Shown in pieces: positions 1-10,638 of a stretch of DNA of 64,000 nt. The DNA lies in assembly GCF_000423625.1 (NCBI RefSeq), contig NZ_AUII01000008.1:62001-126000 (forward strand), given 5' to 3'. This stretch comes from Pseudonocardia asaccharolytica DSM 44247 = NBRC 16224. GTDB lineage: Bacteria; Actinomycetota; Actinomycetes; Mycobacteriales; Pseudonocardiaceae. The notes under the pieces are model-generated. The model made no database searches. It was not told the origin of the DNA and worked only from the letters and a program-made list of their open reading frames with translations. Numbering within the stretch: position 1 is the stretch's first letter; each line of letters begins with the position of its first letter. A program made the position numbers and the translations under genes.

Positions 1-204
1 GTCGGTAACGCGTTCGTGCTGAACGCCTTCGCCGACCGCGGGGTGCCGCGGGCGCTGCTCACCTCGGTCGTCGAGCACGCCCGGCAGCGCCGCTACCGCA
101 GGCTGCTGCTGGCCCCGACGCCGGGCAGCGCCGCGTTCTACCGGCGCGCCGGGTTCGTTCCGGCGGGGGATTCGGTGCTCGTGCTGCACCCGGCGGCGCA
201 ATAG
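1..204 (+). CDS. GNAT-family acetyltransferase, C-terminal part
   Basis: The frame is open from the first base of the window and stops at 204, so only the last 67 residues are present. They show the end of a GNAT fold: an alanine/arginine-rich helix with ALLTSVVEHARQRRYRRL, then the strand LLLAPTPGS and the family-typical AAFYRRAGFVPAG, where the FY-RRAGF turn closes the acetyl-CoA site. GNAT enzymes move an acetyl group from acetyl-CoA to an amine. The acceptor cannot be guessed because the substrate-recognition half lies outside the window. The family assignment is firm for so short a piece. Confidence 0.75.
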   Translation, partial: VGNAFVLNAFADRGVPRALLTSVVEHARQRRYRRLLLAPTPGSAAFYRRAGFVPAGDSVLVLHPAAQ

Positions 205-233
205 CCCGAGCGGAGCCGGGATCATGTGCGCTC

Positions 234-1167
234 GTGTGGCTCATGGCCGTGCCGGCGCTCCTGTTCACCGGGATCGTCCTGTGGTCCTCGGCGCTGTCGC
301 TCGACCAGTTCCCGCTGTTGGCTCAGCTCGGTGCCTACCGGGTGCAGGCGATGGTCGTTGTGCTGGCCGCCGGGACGCTGTTGCTGGTGTGCCCAGGGCG
401 TCGCCGGCGAATCCGGGGGCTCGCCCTCATGATGCTCGCCATCAGCCCGCTGCCCCGGATCCTGCCGAGGCTGGTCGCGGATGGGTCTCCGGGCGCGGTC
501 GGTGAACTGACCGTGGTCAGCGTGAACGTGAGCGCCGACGGCGCCGACGCGGCGGAGGTCGCGAGCCTCGCGGTCGCCAGGCGGGCCGACGTCGTCGCGC
601 TCCCGGAGGCGTCGGCGAGCAACGTGGTCGAGATCGTCGCCCGGGCGGGCGCCGCGGGTCTCGACTACGTCTCCGCCACCGACGACCCGCTTGTACCCAC
701 CTCGCGGGACTACGAGACCTACGAGAAGCGGTCCAGCGGTCCCTACCCGACGTCGCTGCTGGTGCGCCGTGACCTGCGGCCCCAGTTCGATGTGCAACGG
801 CCGGCGGGTCGGTTGGGTGGCGTCACCGCCGTGCTGTCACGGCCGGTGGGCCGCTCACCGTATCGAGCTGGCCGCGGCGATCGCCCGGGTGCCCGCGCCC
901 GCCCTGCGCGTCGACCTGGAGGTCGCGACCTATCCCGCGGTCGTGACCAGAGCCCTCGCACCGGTGCTGGTGGGGGTGCTGGGCGCGGCCCCCGCCCCGG
1001 TCCGGTTGCGCTGGCTCGACCAGAGCGCCGTCGGCCGGGCGCGGTGGCTGCTGGTCGACATGCTGGCCGACCCGGGCGACTGGCTGGTGCTCGTCCCGCT
1101 CGCCGCCGGAGCGGTCGACGTCATCCCGTTCAGTCAGTTGGTGACCGCGGCCGAAGGCGGGCGGTGA
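234..1167 (+). pseudogene. Endonuclease/exonuclease/phosphatase-family gene, truncated and joined out of frame to another remnant
   Basis: A GTG-started frame from 234 gives two or three hydrophobic segments, then the start of an EEP (DNase I-like) domain: LTVVSVNVSADGADAAEVA followed by ADVVALPEAS, whose Glu would be the metal ligand. The frame stays recognisable to about base 845 (VTAVLSRPVG) and then loses all similarity. None of the later catalytic motifs (GDFN, SDH) follow. From about 850 a different frame encodes a protein-like tail (IELAAAIARVPAPALRVDLE ... DPGDWLVLVPL) that ends at the stop at 1167. I do not recognise that tail. The simplest reading is a deletion that joined the front of an EEP gene to the back of an unrelated gene. 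A sequencing error alone would not explain the missing catalytic half. Confidence 0.55.
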
Positions 1168-1240
1168 GCTACCGGGTCGAGGTCAGCCGACGCGCGGTAC
1201 CGCACGGCGGCCGGGGGCACCGGGATTCTAGACTGGCGGC

Positions 1241-2023
1241 ATGGCACGTGTCCGGCCCGGTGAGGCGGCGAACCCGGCCCCGCCCACGGTCCAGCGGATC
1301 CGGGTGCGCTTTGCGAAGCGCGGCCGGCTGCGCTTCCTGTCTCATCGTGATATCGCTCGCAGTTTCGAACGAGCCGTCCGGCGGGCGGGGGTACCGGTGG
1401 CGCATTCGCACGGGTTCAGCCCGCACCCCCGGATCTCCTGGCTCGGCGCGGCCCCGACGGGCGCGGCGAGCGAGGCGGAGTACCTGGAGATCGGCCTGAC
1501 CCGTGAGCTCGATCCCGCCGGGCTCGTCGCCGAGCTCGACGCGGCGCTGCCCGCCGGGCTCGACGTGCTGGCCGCCGTGGTCGCCGAGCCGCCCCCGCTG
1601 GCCGATCGGATCAACGCCAGCCGCTGGCGGATGGAGCTGCCGGGCGTCGCGGTGGCGGAGCTGACCGCGGCGGTGGACGCGTTGCTGGCGCGCGACAGCG
1701 TGGTCGTCGAGCGGATGACCCCGTCGGGCCGTCGCGAGGCCGATGTGCGGGCGGCGCTGGCGTCCGCCGCGGTCACCCAGGGGGCCGGGCCCACATCCGT
1801 GAGCGCGGCCGAGATAGTTGCGGGCTGTGCGATACTGACGGCGGTTGTACGGCAGACGACACCTGCCGTTCGACCCGACGACGTGTTGGGCGCACTCGAC
1901 GTTGTCGCAGGTCTCAGGCCGCCGGTGCCCGCGAAGGTGACCCGGATGGCCCAGGGCTTGCTCGACGACCGAGGCCGCCTCGCCGAGCCGTTCGACTCCG
2001 ACCGGGTCACCGCCCGAGTCTGA
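1241..2023 (+). CDS. TIGR03936/DUF2344 family radical-SAM-associated protein
   Basis: 260 residues starting at an ATG. The N-terminus VQRIRVRFAKRGRLRFLSHRD with SFERAVRRAGVPVAHSHGFSPHPRISWLG is the signature of the DUF2344 family. In other bacteria this domain is fused to, or sits next to, a B12-binding-type radical SAM protein (TIGR03960), and in actinobacteria the pair usually lies just upstream of the RNase E gene. Here the radical SAM partner is absent immediately upstream, where only the broken nuclease-like gene is found. Function is not established; a role in tRNA or ribosome-linked modification is only suggested by the neighbourhood. The gene ends 157 nt before rne. That gap holds a 7-bp hairpin (2097-2117, CTCCCCG/CGGGGAG) in the likely rne leader. 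Confidence 0.85.
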   Translation: MARVRPGEAANPAPPTVQRIRVRFAKRGRLRFLSHRDIARSFERAVRRAGVPVAHSHGFSPHPRISWLGAAPTGAASEAEYLEIGLTRELDPAGLVAELDAALPAGLDVLAAVVAEPPPLADRINASRWRMELPGVAVAELTAAVDALLARDSVVVERMTPSGRREADVRAALASAAVTQGAGPTSVSAAEIVAGCAILTAVVRQTTPAVRPDDVLGALDVVAGLRPPVPAKVTRMAQGLLDDRGRLAEPFDSDRVTARV

Positions 2024-2180
2024 CCGGGCGCGTTCGGTGCGTTGCCGGCGCCCGCCGGCCTCCGGTACGGCGTCGAAGCACCGCAGCTGAGGATTGCTCC
2101 CCGTGCACCGCGGGGAGAGAACGCAAGGCCCCTGCGCGGCCGCCTCCCGATTCGGGGGCGCCCGGGGGCGAAGGAGCTGA

Positions 2181-5100
2181 ATGTCGAACGATGACGCGCC
2201 CGCCGGTAGCGCCGGCGGGCCCTCTGCGCTGGCCGACCTGCCCGAACGACTGCGGGTACATGCGCTCGCCCGGCTGATCGGGCGGACGAGCCGTGAGGTG
2301 CTGGCGATCCTGAACGAGCAGGGCATCGAGGTGCGCAGCGCGCAGTCCAGCGTCGAGCGGAGGGTCGCCGAGCAGGTCGTCTCCGCCCTGCTGCCTGAGG
2401 CGGAGCCCGAGAACGGCGAGGACGTCCGCGGCGCCGACGTGATCCCGGAGGCCGCTGAGGCCGTTGACGCCGCCGAGCCGATTGGGATCAGTGAGGCCGC
2501 TGCGGCCGATGAGACTGCTGAGACTGCCACAACCAGCGAGACGGTTGAGGCTATTCGGGTCGCTGAGGCCAGTGATACCGCTGAGTCCGGCGAAGCCCTC
2601 GCCGAGTCGACCAGCGCCGAGGCGGCAGGCCCGGAGCAGGCGGAGCCCGCCCCGGCCGCCGAGACCGTCGCCGACGAGACGCCGCTGACCCCGCTGTTCG
2701 CCCCGCCCGCCCCGGTGTTCCAGCCACCGGAACGGCCCACCCGCGCCCGCCGCGGCGATGCGGCTCCCGAGGCTGCGCCCGAGCCGGCCCCGACTTCGAC
2801 GGACGCGGCCGACGAGCCCGTCGCGGCGGTCGAGACGCCCGCGTCCGAGGTCTCCGAGGACTCGGGCGACGAGGACGAGGGCGGTGCCCGTCGCCGCCGT
2901 CGCCGCGGTCGGCGCGGCCGGGGTCGCGGCCGCGGCTCCGACGGCGCCCAGTCCGGCGACGATGAGACCGGCGAGTCCAGCACCGAGGCCGACACCGAGG
3001 TGGACACCGAGGCCGACACCGAGGCCGAGGACGACATCGCCGGCGTCGAGGCCGATGCCGGCGCCGATGCCGAGAACGACGCCGAGGGCGAGGGTGAGGA
3101 CACGGGCGAGGGTGAGGCCGGGGCGTCGCGTCGGCGGCGCCGCCGTCGTCGTCGGGCCTCCGGCGACGACAACGGAGACCTCGACGCCACGCCTGACCCA
3201 CCCGACACCGTCACCAAGATCCGGCCGACCCGCGATCGCTCGGCCGAGGACGAGGGATCCGACGGCGTGCAGAGCGTCCGCGGTTCCACCCGGCTGGAGG
3301 CCAAGCGGCAGCGTCGCCGGGATGGTCGGGACGCCGGGCGCCGCCGGGCCCCGATCCTGTCCGAGGCCGAGTTCCTCGCCCGTCGCGAGTCCGTCGATCG
3401 CTCCATGATCGTGCGGGAGCAGGGTGACCGGGTCGAGATCGGGGTGCTCGAGGACGGCATCCTCGTCGAGCATTTCGTCACCGGAGGTGACGGCTCGAAC
3501 GCCAACGCCGGCAACTCGATGGTCGGCAACATCTACCTCGGGCGCGTGCAGAACGTCCTGCCGAGCATGGAGGCCGCGTTCGTCGACATCGGCCGCGGCC
3601 GTAACGCCGTGCTCTACGCCGGCGAGGTCGACTGGGACGCCGCGGGGCTCAACGGCAAGGCCCGTCGTATCGAGCAGGCGCTGACCAGCGGCGACAGCAT
3701 TCTCGTCCAGGTGACCAAGGATCCGATCGGGCACAAGGGCGCCCGGCTGACCACCCAGATCAGCCTCGCGGGCCGGTTCCTGGTCTACGTACCCTCCGGT
3801 GGCGCCGCCGGGATCAGCCGCAAGCTGCCCGATACCGAGCGCCGCCGGCTCAAGGAGATGCTCAAGGAGATCGTCCCGAACGAGGCCGGAGTGATCATCC
3901 GGACGGCCTCGGAAGGGGTGAGCCAGGAGGCGCTCGAGCGCGACGTCCGCAGGCTGCAGGCGCAGTGGGAGGTCATCAAGAACAAGGCGGAGGCGACCGG
4001 ACCGAACAAGCCCAAGGCCCCCGCGCTCCTCTACGAGGAGCCCGACCTGCTCATCAAGGTCATCCGGGACCAGTTCAACGAGGATTTCTCCCGGCTCGTC
4101 GTCTCCGGCGACGACGCGTGGGACATCGTGTCGAACTACATCGGGCACGTCGCGCCCGAGCTGTCCGACCGGTTGCACCGTCACGTCGGCCCGACCGACG
4201 TATTCACCGAGTACCGGATCGACGAGCAGTTGCTCAAGGCGCTCGACCGCAAGGTCTGGCTCCCGTCGGGCGGCACGTTGGTGATCGACCGGACCGAGGC
4301 GATGACGGTCATCGACGTCAACACCGGGAAGTTCACCGGGTCCGGCGGCAACCTCGAGGAGACCGTCACCCGCAACAACCTGGAGGCGGCCGAGGAGATC
4401 GTCCGCCAGCTGCGGCTGCGCGATATCGGCGGCATCATCGTCATCGACTTCATCGACATGGTGCTCGAGGCCAACCGCGATCTGGTGCTGCGGCGGCTCA
4501 CCGAGTGCCTGGCTCGCGACCGGACCCGCCACCAGGTGGCCGAGGTGACCTCGCTCGGACTGGTGCAGATGACCCGCAAGCGGGTCGGCGGCGGGCTGCT
4601 GGAGCATTTCTCCACCCCGTGCGAGCACTGCCGGGGTCGCGGCGTGATCGTCTCGACCGAGCCCGTCGAGCACCGCGACACGCGTCGCTCGCGGGCAGCA
4701 CGGGCGCGCCGCGCCGACGAGAGCGCTCCCGATGAGCGCGCTCAGCAGGAGTACCGCACCTCCGGTGCCGCCACGGCGGCGGCCGCGGTGGCGGCGGCCG
4801 CCCCGGCCGCCGCGAGCCGGGTGCGGATCCCGGCGCCGAATGGCCACACGGGCGAGGACCGTTCCGCGACCAACGGGACCTCGCTGGGCGGGACGAGCAC
4901 CGTGGCCGTCGATCGCCCGGCTCCTGCGAGCGACGCACCGGCCCCGTCGCAGCAGGCGCCGCCCGTGCCGGCCCCGTCTGGATCAGTCCCGTCTGAATCG
5001 GCTCCATCCGCAGGTGCACCATCCGCACCGACGCTGCCCGCGCCGCGCCCGGCCGCCGCCGACACGGACCCGGCCGCCGACACCGAGCCCGCACCGCGCC

Positions 5101-5330
5101 CGCGCCGCCGCGGACGGGTGACCCGTTCGGCAGGCGCCCCCTCCGAGGCCGCCGCCGCGGTGATCACCGCGCCCCCTCCGGGCGAGGCCCCCCGGGCTGC
5201 CGCCGTTCCGGTCGGCATCCCGGAGCAGCCGAAACCGTCGACGGCTGTGCGCCCGCGGCGCGCGCGCCGGGCCGCCTCGCGCCCGGCCGGGCCGCCGACG
5301 GGCGCCGACGCCGGGGGGGACCCGGTTTGA
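2181..5330 (+). CDS. rne: Ribonuclease E/G
   Basis: 1049 residues, starting at ATG after a good Shine-Dalgarno (AAGGAG, 6 nt spacing). The enzyme is the main endoribonuclease for mRNA decay and rRNA processing. The first ~375 residues are a low-complexity extension of Glu/Ala/Thr-rich acidic stretches broken by Arg blocks ([16 protein letters not shown]), typical of actinobacterial RNase E. The S1-like RNA-binding segment starts near residue 410 ([17 protein letters not shown]). Metal ligands are visible as Asp in DVNTGKFTG (about 712) and Asp in IDFIDM (about 756), and the Zn-link as CEHCRGRG (about 814). The C-terminal ~200 residues are again disordered, Pro/Ala-rich and basic, where degradosome contacts and RNA tethering would lie. 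The stop overlaps the -35 box of the rplU promoter. Confidence 0.97.
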   Translation: MSNDDAPAGSAGGPSALADLPERLRVHALARLIGRTSREVLAILNEQGIEVRSAQSSVERRVAEQVVSALLPEAEPENGEDVRGADVIPEAAEAVDAAEPIGISEAAAADETAETATTSETVEAIRVAEASDTAESGEALAESTSAEAAGPEQAEPAPAAETVADETPLTPLFAPPAPVFQPPERPTRARRGDAAPEAAPEPAPTSTDAADEPVAAVETPASEVSEDSGDEDEGGARRRRRRGRRGRGRGRGSDGAQSGDDETGESSTEADTEVDTEADTEAEDDIAGVEADAGADAENDAEGEGEDTGEGEAGASRRRRRRRRRASGDDNGDLDATPDPPDTVTKIRPTRDRSAEDEGSDGVQSVRGSTRLEAKRQRRRDGRDAGRRRAPILSEAEFLARRESVDRSMIVREQGDRVEIGVLEDGILVEHFVTGGDGSNANAGNSMVGNIYLGRVQNVLPSMEAAFVDIGRGRNAVLYAGEVDWDAAGLNGKARRIEQALTSGDSILVQVTKDPIGHKGARLTTQISLAGRFLVYVPSGGAAGISRKLPDTERRRLKEMLKEIVPNEAGVIIRTASEGVSQEALERDVRRLQAQWEVIKNKAEATGPNKPKAPALLYEEPDLLIKVIRDQFNEDFSRLVVSGDDAWDIVSNYIGHVAPELSDRLHRHVGPTDVFTEYRIDEQLLKALDRKVWLPSGGTLVIDRTEAMTVIDVNTGKFTGSGGNLEETVTRNNLEAAEEIVRQLRLRDIGGIIVIDFIDMVLEANRDLVLRRLTECLARDRTRHQVAEVTSLGLVQMTRKRVGGGLLEHFSTPCEHCRGRGVIVSTEPVEHRDTRRSRAARARRADESAPDERAQQEYRTSGAATAAAAVAAAAPAAASRVRIPAPNGHTGEDRSATNGTSLGGTSTVAVDRPAPASDAPAPSQQAPPVPAPSGSVPSESAPSAGAPSAPTLPAPRPAAADTDPAADTEPAPRPRRRGRVTRSAGAPSEAAAAVITAPPPGEAPRAAAVPVGIPEQPKPSTAVRPRRARRAASRPAGPPTGADAGGDPV

Positions 5331-5356
5331 CCCGTTCAAAATCCGTTCCGTACCCT
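5327..5356 (+). promoter_or_regulatory. Housekeeping-type promoter for rplU-rpmA
   Basis: TTGACC (5327-5332) and TACCCT (5351-5356) are separated by 18 nt and match the actinobacterial SigA-type consensus. The -35 box straddles the rne stop codon. Transcription starting near 5363 would give a leader of about 95 nt before the rplU ATG at 5458. Sequence match only. Confidence 0.5.
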
Positions 5357-5457
5357 GGGATATCGGAGCCGCTCCTGCGAGCAGTCGTGGGCGCTGGTGG
5401 CGTGCTGTGATGAGCGCGTATGTGGTGTCCCCCGATTTCAGGAGTCGTGCGTCAACG

Positions 5458-5766
5458 ATGTACGCGATCGTCAAGACCGGCGGTAAGCAATACAAGGTGG
5501 CCGTCGACGACGTGCTCACCGTCGAGAAGCTCGACGGCGAGCCAGGCGCCGAGATCAGCCTGCCAGCCGTGCTGCTCGTCGACGGCAACGAGCTCACCAC
5601 CGATGCGGACGCCCTGGCCCGCGCCTCGGTGACCGCCACGGTCCTCGAGCACACCAAGGGCCCGAAGATCCGCATCCACAAGTTCAAGAACAAGACCAGG
5701 TACCACAAGCGGCAGGGGCACCGCCAGCCGCTGACCAAGGTCCAGGTCACCGGGATCGCGAAGTAA
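5458..5766 (+). CDS. rplU: 50S ribosomal protein L21
   Basis: 102 residues, [14 protein letters not shown] at the N-terminus and the conserved [17 protein letters not shown] near the C-terminus, both diagnostic for bL21. It binds 23S rRNA in the large subunit. An upstream in-frame ATG would add 17 residues, but the family always begins at MYAIV and an AGGAG lies about 14 nt before this ATG, so I chose 5458. It is followed 13 nt later by rpmA, the standard L21-L27-Obg arrangement. Transcription probably starts from the promoter at the end of rne. Confidence 0.97.
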   Translation: MYAIVKTGGKQYKVAVDDVLTVEKLDGEPGAEISLPAVLLVDGNELTTDADALARASVTATVLEHTKGPKIRIHKFKNKTRYHKRQGHRQPLTKVQVTGIAK

Positions 5767-5779
5767 GGAGACTTGGGCA

Positions 5780-6037
5780 ATGGCTCACAAGAAGGGCGCG
5801 TCCAGCTCTCGCAACGGGCGCGACTCCAACGCGCAGCGCCTTGGTGTGAAGCGCTTCGGCGGCCAGGTCGTCAACGCCGGGGAGATCCTCGTCCGCCAGC
5901 GTGGCACCAGGTTCCACCCGGGCACCGGCGTCGGCCGCGGCGGGGACGACACGTTGTTCGCGCTGGTCGAGGGATCGGTGGAGTTCGGGACCAAGCGCGG
6001 TCGCAAGACCGTGAATGTGGTGTCGGCGCAGTCCTGA
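5780..6037 (+). CDS. rpmA: 50S ribosomal protein L27
   Basis: 85 residues beginning [20 protein letters not shown], with the bL27 hallmarks [10 protein letters not shown] and GTRFHPG. The N-terminal tail of L27 reaches toward the peptidyl-transferase centre. No N-terminal cleavage sequence of the Firmicutes kind is present. A strong Shine-Dalgarno (AAGGAGA) precedes the ATG. The gene follows rplU in one operon, and the hairpin at 6066-6098 ends the transcript. Confidence 0.97.
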   Translation: MAHKKGASSSRNGRDSNAQRLGVKRFGGQVVNAGEILVRQRGTRFHPGTGVGRGGDDTLFALVEGSVEFGTKRGRKTVNVVSAQS

Positions 6038-6065
6038 GGCTGCTCCGCACCAGTCGAGAACCAAG

Positions 6066-6098
6066 AACGGCGGGCCGCCCACAGGGTGGCCCGCCGTT
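6066..6098 (+). terminator. Intrinsic terminator after rpmA
   Basis: AACGGCGGGCCGCCC (6066-6080) pairs with GGGTGGCCCGCCGTT (6084-6098) across a 3-nt loop; one pair is G-T. TTGTGTTG follows. The position between rpmA and obg suggests it separates ribosomal-protein transcription from obg, or attenuates read-through into it. Confidence 0.8.
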
Positions 6099-6129
6099 TG
6101 TGTTGAGAATTACGAGGGGACGTCGTCCG

Positions 6130-7617
6130 ATGTCGCGGTTCGTGGACCGGGTCGTGCTGCATGCCACCGCGGGGGCGGGCGGCAACGGCTGCGCCTCGGT
6201 GCACCGGGAGAAGTTCAAGCCGCTCGGGGGCCCTGACGGGGGAAACGGCGGCCGCGGCGGATCCGTCGTTCTCGTCGTCGACCCGGGCGTGCACACCCTG
6301 CTCGACTTCCACCACCGGCCGCACGCCACCGCTCGCAACGGGAAGTCGGGGCAAGGCGGGTTCCGCGCCGGCTCAGGAGCCGAGGACCTCGAACTGCGGG
6401 TACCCGACGGCACGGTCGTGTTCGACCAGCGCGGCACCATCGTCGCCGACCTCGTCGGGGCGGGTACCCGGTTCGTCGCGGCCGAGGGTGGCCGCGGCGG
6501 GCTCGGCAACGCCGCACTGGCCTCACCCGCCCGCAAGGCACCGGGGTTCGCGCTGCTCGGGGAGCCGGGGGAGAGCCGGGACCTGGTGCTCGAGCTGCGT
6601 TCGATGGCCGACGTCGGGCTGGTCGGCTTCCCGTCAGCGGGTAAGTCGTCCCTCGTCGCCGCGCTGTCCGCGGCCCGGCCGAAGATCGCCGACTACCCGT
6701 TCACCACGCTCGTCCCGCAGCTCGGCGTGGTCAGCATCGGCGGCGAGGACGGCGTCGTGTACACCATCGCCGACGTGCCCGGCCTGATTCCCGGCGCGGC
6801 CGAGGGCCGCGGGCTGGGGCTGGACTTCCTGCGGCACATCGAGCGCTGCTCGGTGCTCGTCCACGTCGTCGACTGCGCCACCTACGAGCCGGGTCGCGAT
6901 CCGATCTCGGACGTGCAGGCCCTCGAGGACGAGCTGGCCCGCTACATCCCGGCGCTCGGCGGGGCGCTCGCCGAGCGGCCCCGGCTGATCGCCCTGAACA
7001 AGATCGATGTTCCGGACGCCGCCGAGCTGGCCGAGCTCGTCACCCCCGAGCTGAAGGAACGCTTCGGGTGGCCGGTCTTCCCGATCTCGACGGCGACCCG
7101 GGCCGGGCTGCGCGAGCTGTCGTTCGCGATGGGCGAGCAGGTCCGGGCCCATCGGGCGGCCCAGCCGGGCGCCGAGCCGACCAGGGTGGTCCTGCGCCCG
7201 CGGGCGGTCGACGACGCCGGTTTCACGATCGAGCCCGACCCGCAGCTGCCCGGCGGGTTCATCATCCGCGGCACCCGTCCGGAGCGGTGGATCCGGCAGA
7301 CCCCGTTCGACAACGACGAGGCCGTCGGCTACCTCGGTGATCGGCTCGCCAGGCTGGGGGTCGAGGAGGCGCTGGCCGAGGCGGGGGCCGAGCCCGGCTG
7401 CCCGGTGACCATCGGCGACATCACATTCGACTGGGAGCCCAGCACTCCCGCGGGTGTGGCGGTGGCGCTGTCGCGGCGCGGCACGGACCGCCGGTTGGCC
7501 CAGAGCACCCGGGTCAGCGCGGCCGAGCGCAAGGCCGCGAAACTGGAGCGGCGCCGGCACCGCACCGACGAGGAGCTGGCCGCCGAGGTCGAGCAGGCGG
7601 ACGGCGAGCCCCGGTGA
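6130..7617 (+). CDS. obg: GTPase Obg/CgtA
   Basis: 495 residues, starting at ATG ([20 protein letters not shown]) behind a GAGGGGA. The three Obg domains are present in order. First is the Gly-rich OBG fold (about 1-158; [21 protein letters not shown]). Next is the G domain, with G1 [11 protein letters not shown], the G2 segment DYPFTTL, G3 DVPGLI and G4 NKID. Last is an OCT domain (about 355-430; [17 protein letters not shown] ... [17 protein letters not shown]). It is a large-subunit assembly GTPase also tied to the stringent response. The last 4 nt overlap the proB start (GTGA), so the two are translationally coupled. Confidence 0.97.
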   Translation: MSRFVDRVVLHATAGAGGNGCASVHREKFKPLGGPDGGNGGRGGSVVLVVDPGVHTLLDFHHRPHATARNGKSGQGGFRAGSGAEDLELRVPDGTVVFDQRGTIVADLVGAGTRFVAAEGGRGGLGNAALASPARKAPGFALLGEPGESRDLVLELRSMADVGLVGFPSAGKSSLVAALSAARPKIADYPFTTLVPQLGVVSIGGEDGVVYTIADVPGLIPGAAEGRGLGLDFLRHIERCSVLVHVVDCATYEPGRDPISDVQALEDELARYIPALGGALAERPRLIALNKIDVPDAAELAELVTPELKERFGWPVFPISTATRAGLRELSFAMGEQVRAHRAAQPGAEPTRVVLRPRAVDDAGFTIEPDPQLPGGFIIRGTRPERWIRQTPFDNDEAVGYLGDRLARLGVEEALAEAGAEPGCPVTIGDITFDWEPSTPAGVAVALSRRGTDRRLAQSTRVSAAERKAAKLERRRHRTDEELAAEVEQADGEPR

Positions 7618-8744
7618 GCGCGCGCGCCCGGATCGCGGCCGCCCGCAGGCTCGTCGTCAAGGTCGGGTCATCGTCGCTGACCAGCCTGGACGGGGGCCTC
7701 GACGGCGAGCGGCTCGATCGGCTCGTCGACACGATCGCCGCTCGCCGCGCCACCGGGACGCAGGTGGTGCTCGTGTCGTCCGGGGCGATCGCGGCTGGGC
7801 TCGCCCCGCTCGGGCTGAGCCGCCGTCCCCGTGACCTCGCGACCCAGCAGGCCGCGGCCGGCGTCGGGCAGTTGCTGCTCGCGCACGCCTACGCGGCCTC
7901 GTTCGCGCGCTACGGCCAGACGGTCGGTCAGGTCCTGCTCACCGCCGATGACATGATCCGCCGCGCGCACTACCGCAATGCCCAGCGCACCCTGGAGCGG
8001 CTGCTCGGCCTGGACGCGCTGCCGGTGGTCAACGAGAACGACACGGTCGCGACCGACGAGATCCGGGTCGGCGACAACGACCGGCTCGCCGCGCTCGTCG
8101 CGCACCTGCTTGGCGCCGACGGACTCATTCTGCTCTCCGACGTCGAGGGGCTCTACGACGGTGACCCGCGCCGCGCCGGATCGAGGCTGATCGCCGAGGT
8201 CGACGCGCCCGCCGATCTGGAGGCCGTCGAGATCGCCCGCCCCGGCGCCGCGAGCCTCGGGCGTGGCGGGATGGCGACCAAGATCACCGCGGCGGCGATG
8301 GCGTCGGCGTCGGGAATCCCGGTGCTGCTGGTCTCCGCCGAGGAGGCTGCGGCCGCGCTGGACACCGCGGTCGACGGGCCGAAGCCGGGCACCGCGTTCC
8401 GGCCGTCGGGGCGGCGGATGTCGGCGCGCCGGTTCTGGTTGCGGCACGCGGCCGACGTGCGGGGCAGGCTGGACATCGACGCGGGCGCCGTCGCCGCCGT
8501 GATCGACCGCAGGCGCTCCCTGCTCGCCGCCGGGATCCACGGCATCTCCGGGGACTTCGTCGCCGGCGACGTCGTCGACCTCGTCGGGCCGTACGGGGCG
8601 GTGGTCGCGCGCGGCGTCGTCGGCTACGATGCCGCCGAGCTGCCCGCGCTGATCGGCAAGCGCAGCCACGAGTTGCCACCCGAGCAGCGCCGCGAGGTGG
8701 TCCACGCCGACGACCTCGTCCCCTTCGCCAGCGACCGGCGCTAG
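7614..8744 (+). CDS. proB: Glutamate 5-kinase
   Basis: 376 residues, GTG start overlapping the obg stop. It catalyses the first committed step of proline synthesis, ATP-dependent phosphorylation of glutamate to glutamyl-5-phosphate. The amino-acid-kinase domain covers about residues 1-260: [38 protein letters not shown] and [14 protein letters not shown] domain covers about 275-355 ([18 protein letters not shown] ... [11 protein letters not shown]). The position next to obg matches mycobacteria. proA, which usually follows, is not here: the next gene is on the other strand, and the two stop codons are 43 nt apart. Confidence 0.96.
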   Translation: MSARARIAAARRLVVKVGSSSLTSLDGGLDGERLDRLVDTIAARRATGTQVVLVSSGAIAAGLAPLGLSRRPRDLATQQAAAGVGQLLLAHAYAASFARYGQTVGQVLLTADDMIRRAHYRNAQRTLERLLGLDALPVVNENDTVATDEIRVGDNDRLAALVAHLLGADGLILLSDVEGLYDGDPRRAGSRLIAEVDAPADLEAVEIARPGAASLGRGGMATKITAAAMASASGIPVLLVSAEEAAAALDTAVDGPKPGTAFRPSGRRMSARRFWLRHAADVRGRLDIDAGAVAAVIDRRRSLLAAGIHGISGDFVAGDVVDLVGPYGAVVARGVVGYDAAELPALIGKRSHELPPEQRREVVHADDLVPFASDRR

Positions 8745-8787
8745 GAGCGTTCAGGCACGGCACAACTCGACCGCGTCGCCGGAATGG

Positions 8788-10575
8788 TCATCGGGTGTCC
8801 TCGGCGGCCGTGAGCCCCTCGACCTGGAAGGCCAGCTGGGCGGCGAGCAGCGCGTCGAACCGGCGCATGTCCATCCCGGTGACGTGCTCGATGCGGCCCA
8901 GCCGGTACCGCACGGTGTTCTCGTGCACGCCCAGCGCCTTCGCCGTTGCCCGCACCTGGGCGCCGGAGGCCAGGTAGCTGCGCAGCGTCTCGACCAGGTC
9001 GCCGCCGGTGGTCTGGTCGCTGCGGCGCAGCGGCCCGATGCACTGCTCGGCGAAGCGGACGGCGACGTCGGCACGGTCGCCGTTCACCACCAGCCGCAGC
9101 GTGCTCAGCTCGGTGACCGGGACGACGTCGGCGCGCCCGCCCAGTGCGGTGACGATCCCGTCGATCTCGCGGGTCTCGGCGAGCGCGGTGGGGAAGTCGG
9201 GCACGTCGCGGCAGACGCCCGATACGACGGCGCGGCGCACGCCGGTGTGCGCGGCCACGGTGGCGAGGGCGTCGCGGAGCCCGCGGTGCACGGCGCGCAG
9301 TACCGGTGGGCCGGGATCGTCGGGTAGCCGCACGAGCAGGACGACGGCGTCGGGCTCGGCGTACGCGGGCGGCGGGGCGTCGAGCACCCTGGCCACCGCA
9401 GCGGCGACGCGGTCGCGGCAGCAGGCGGGGCTGCGGCCCGCCGCGACGGGCATCCGCACGAGCAGGTGCGGGCTGTGCAGGTCCAGGCCCACATGCTGGG
9501 CGACGCGGCGCACGTCGTCGGCGGCCCGGGAGCCCCGCAGCAGGTCGGCGAGGACGTCGTCGCGGGTCTGTGCCGCGGCGCGCGCGGTGCGGGTCTCGCC
9601 GAGCACCTGCAGCGAGAGCACCGCGGCGGCCTGCTCGGCGACCGGGGTGTCGGCAAGGTCGAGCGGGCGGCCCATCTCGATCACGTCGAGGTAGCCCGCG
9701 ACCTGGCCCTCGGCGACGAGCACGGCAACCAGGTGGCGGCGGCTGAGGCCGGAGGCCGGACGCGGGGTCAGCAGGACCGAGGGACGGGCGGGACCGAGGC
9801 GGTCGAGGGCCGCGCGGACGGCGGGCACCCCGAGCGCGGCGGGGGGCAGGCTCGGCGCCGAGTCGAGGCGCAGTCCCTGCGGCGCCGTCCACGTGCGTAC
9901 CCGCAGGTCGGGACCGAGAAGGGCGACGGGCCGCCCGAGCAGGTCGCCGAGCAGCGTGACGATGTCGTCGATCTCAGCCCCGTCCAGCACCGCGCCGGTC
10001 AGGGCGCCCAGCAGGTGGCGGACCTGCTCGGCGCCGGCCAGGCCGCGTTCGCGCCGTGCGGTGCGCGTGGCCTGCGCCGCCTGGGCGAGCGCGGCCTCGG
10101 CCAGCGCGGCGAAGCCCGTGACGGCGTGCTCGTCCCGGGCACCGCACTGGCCGTCCTCCATCTCCAGGATGCCGAGGACCTCGCCGTCGACGAGAAGCGG
10201 GACCGCGACGGCGGGCCGTATCCTCCCGGGCCGGACCAGGGTCAGTTCACCGGGCACCTCGCGGGCCCGCGCGAGGCGCCCGGTGCGGATCGACTCGCGG
10301 GCCAGCGGCGCCCGGTCGAGGGAGCGGACGTCATCGCCCGACGGCTCGAGCCCGGGTGCGGCGGCCCACATGACGCGCTGCAGGGTCGCGCCGGGCCGGA
10401 GCAGATACACCGCGCAGCGTGCGACGCCGAGCTCGGCGCGGGCAGCGCGGGTGACGAGCGCGAGGAGGTCGGTGAGAGCGGGATCGGTGACGTCTGCGCT
10501 GGTCCGGATGGGTGTGAGGACACCGAGCTCGGCGTCCGTCGACGTGCTCGGCTCGACCATGGTCGGACTCGGCAT
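8788..10575 (-). CDS. PucR-type transcriptional regulator with GAF domain
   Basis: 595 residues. An N-terminal GAF-like region (about 25-180; ARCAVYLLRPGATL ... AVAVPLLVDGEVLGILEMED) is followed by a GGDEF-related/CdaR-like middle part (about 280-500). The C-terminal PucR helix-turn-helix reads VRATAKALGVHENTVRYRLGRIEHVTG. Proteins of this kind respond to small metabolites and often control nearby catabolic genes. It is divergent from the flavin oxidoreductase gene at 10693, 117 nt away, and could regulate it. The ligand is unknown. Two ATG codons close together (10575 and 10560) are both possible starts. Confidence 0.85.
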   Translation of the reverse strand: MPSPTMVEPSTSTDAELGVLTPIRTSADVTDPALTDLLALVTRAARAELGVARCAVYLLRPGATLQRVMWAAAPGLEPSGDDVRSLDRAPLARESIRTGRLARAREVPGELTLVRPGRIRPAVAVPLLVDGEVLGILEMEDGQCGARDEHAVTGFAALAEAALAQAAQATRTARRERGLAGAEQVRHLLGALTGAVLDGAEIDDIVTLLGDLLGRPVALLGPDLRVRTWTAPQGLRLDSAPSLPPAALGVPAVRAALDRLGPARPSVLLTPRPASGLSRRHLVAVLVAEGQVAGYLDVIEMGRPLDLADTPVAEQAAAVLSLQVLGETRTARAAAQTRDDVLADLLRGSRAADDVRRVAQHVGLDLHSPHLLVRMPVAAGRSPACCRDRVAAAVARVLDAPPPAYAEPDAVVLLVRLPDDPGPPVLRAVHRGLRDALATVAAHTGVRRAVVSGVCRDVPDFPTALAETREIDGIVTALGGRADVVPVTELSTLRLVVNGDRADVAVRFAEQCIGPLRRSDQTTGGDLVETLRSYLASGAQVRATAKALGVHENTVRYRLGRIEHVTGMDMRRFDALLAAQLAFQVEGLTAAEDTR

Positions 10576-10638
10576 GACGTCCCGTCACCTCCATCGATGT
10601 CTTGACCGCCTGTGAGCAGCAGCACTACCGTGACAGCC

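Noticed and set aside
2181..5330. Separate genes for the acidic N-terminal and Pro-rich C-terminal parts of rne
   Set aside because: One frame with a good start is continuous, and such extensions are normal for actinobacterial RNase E.
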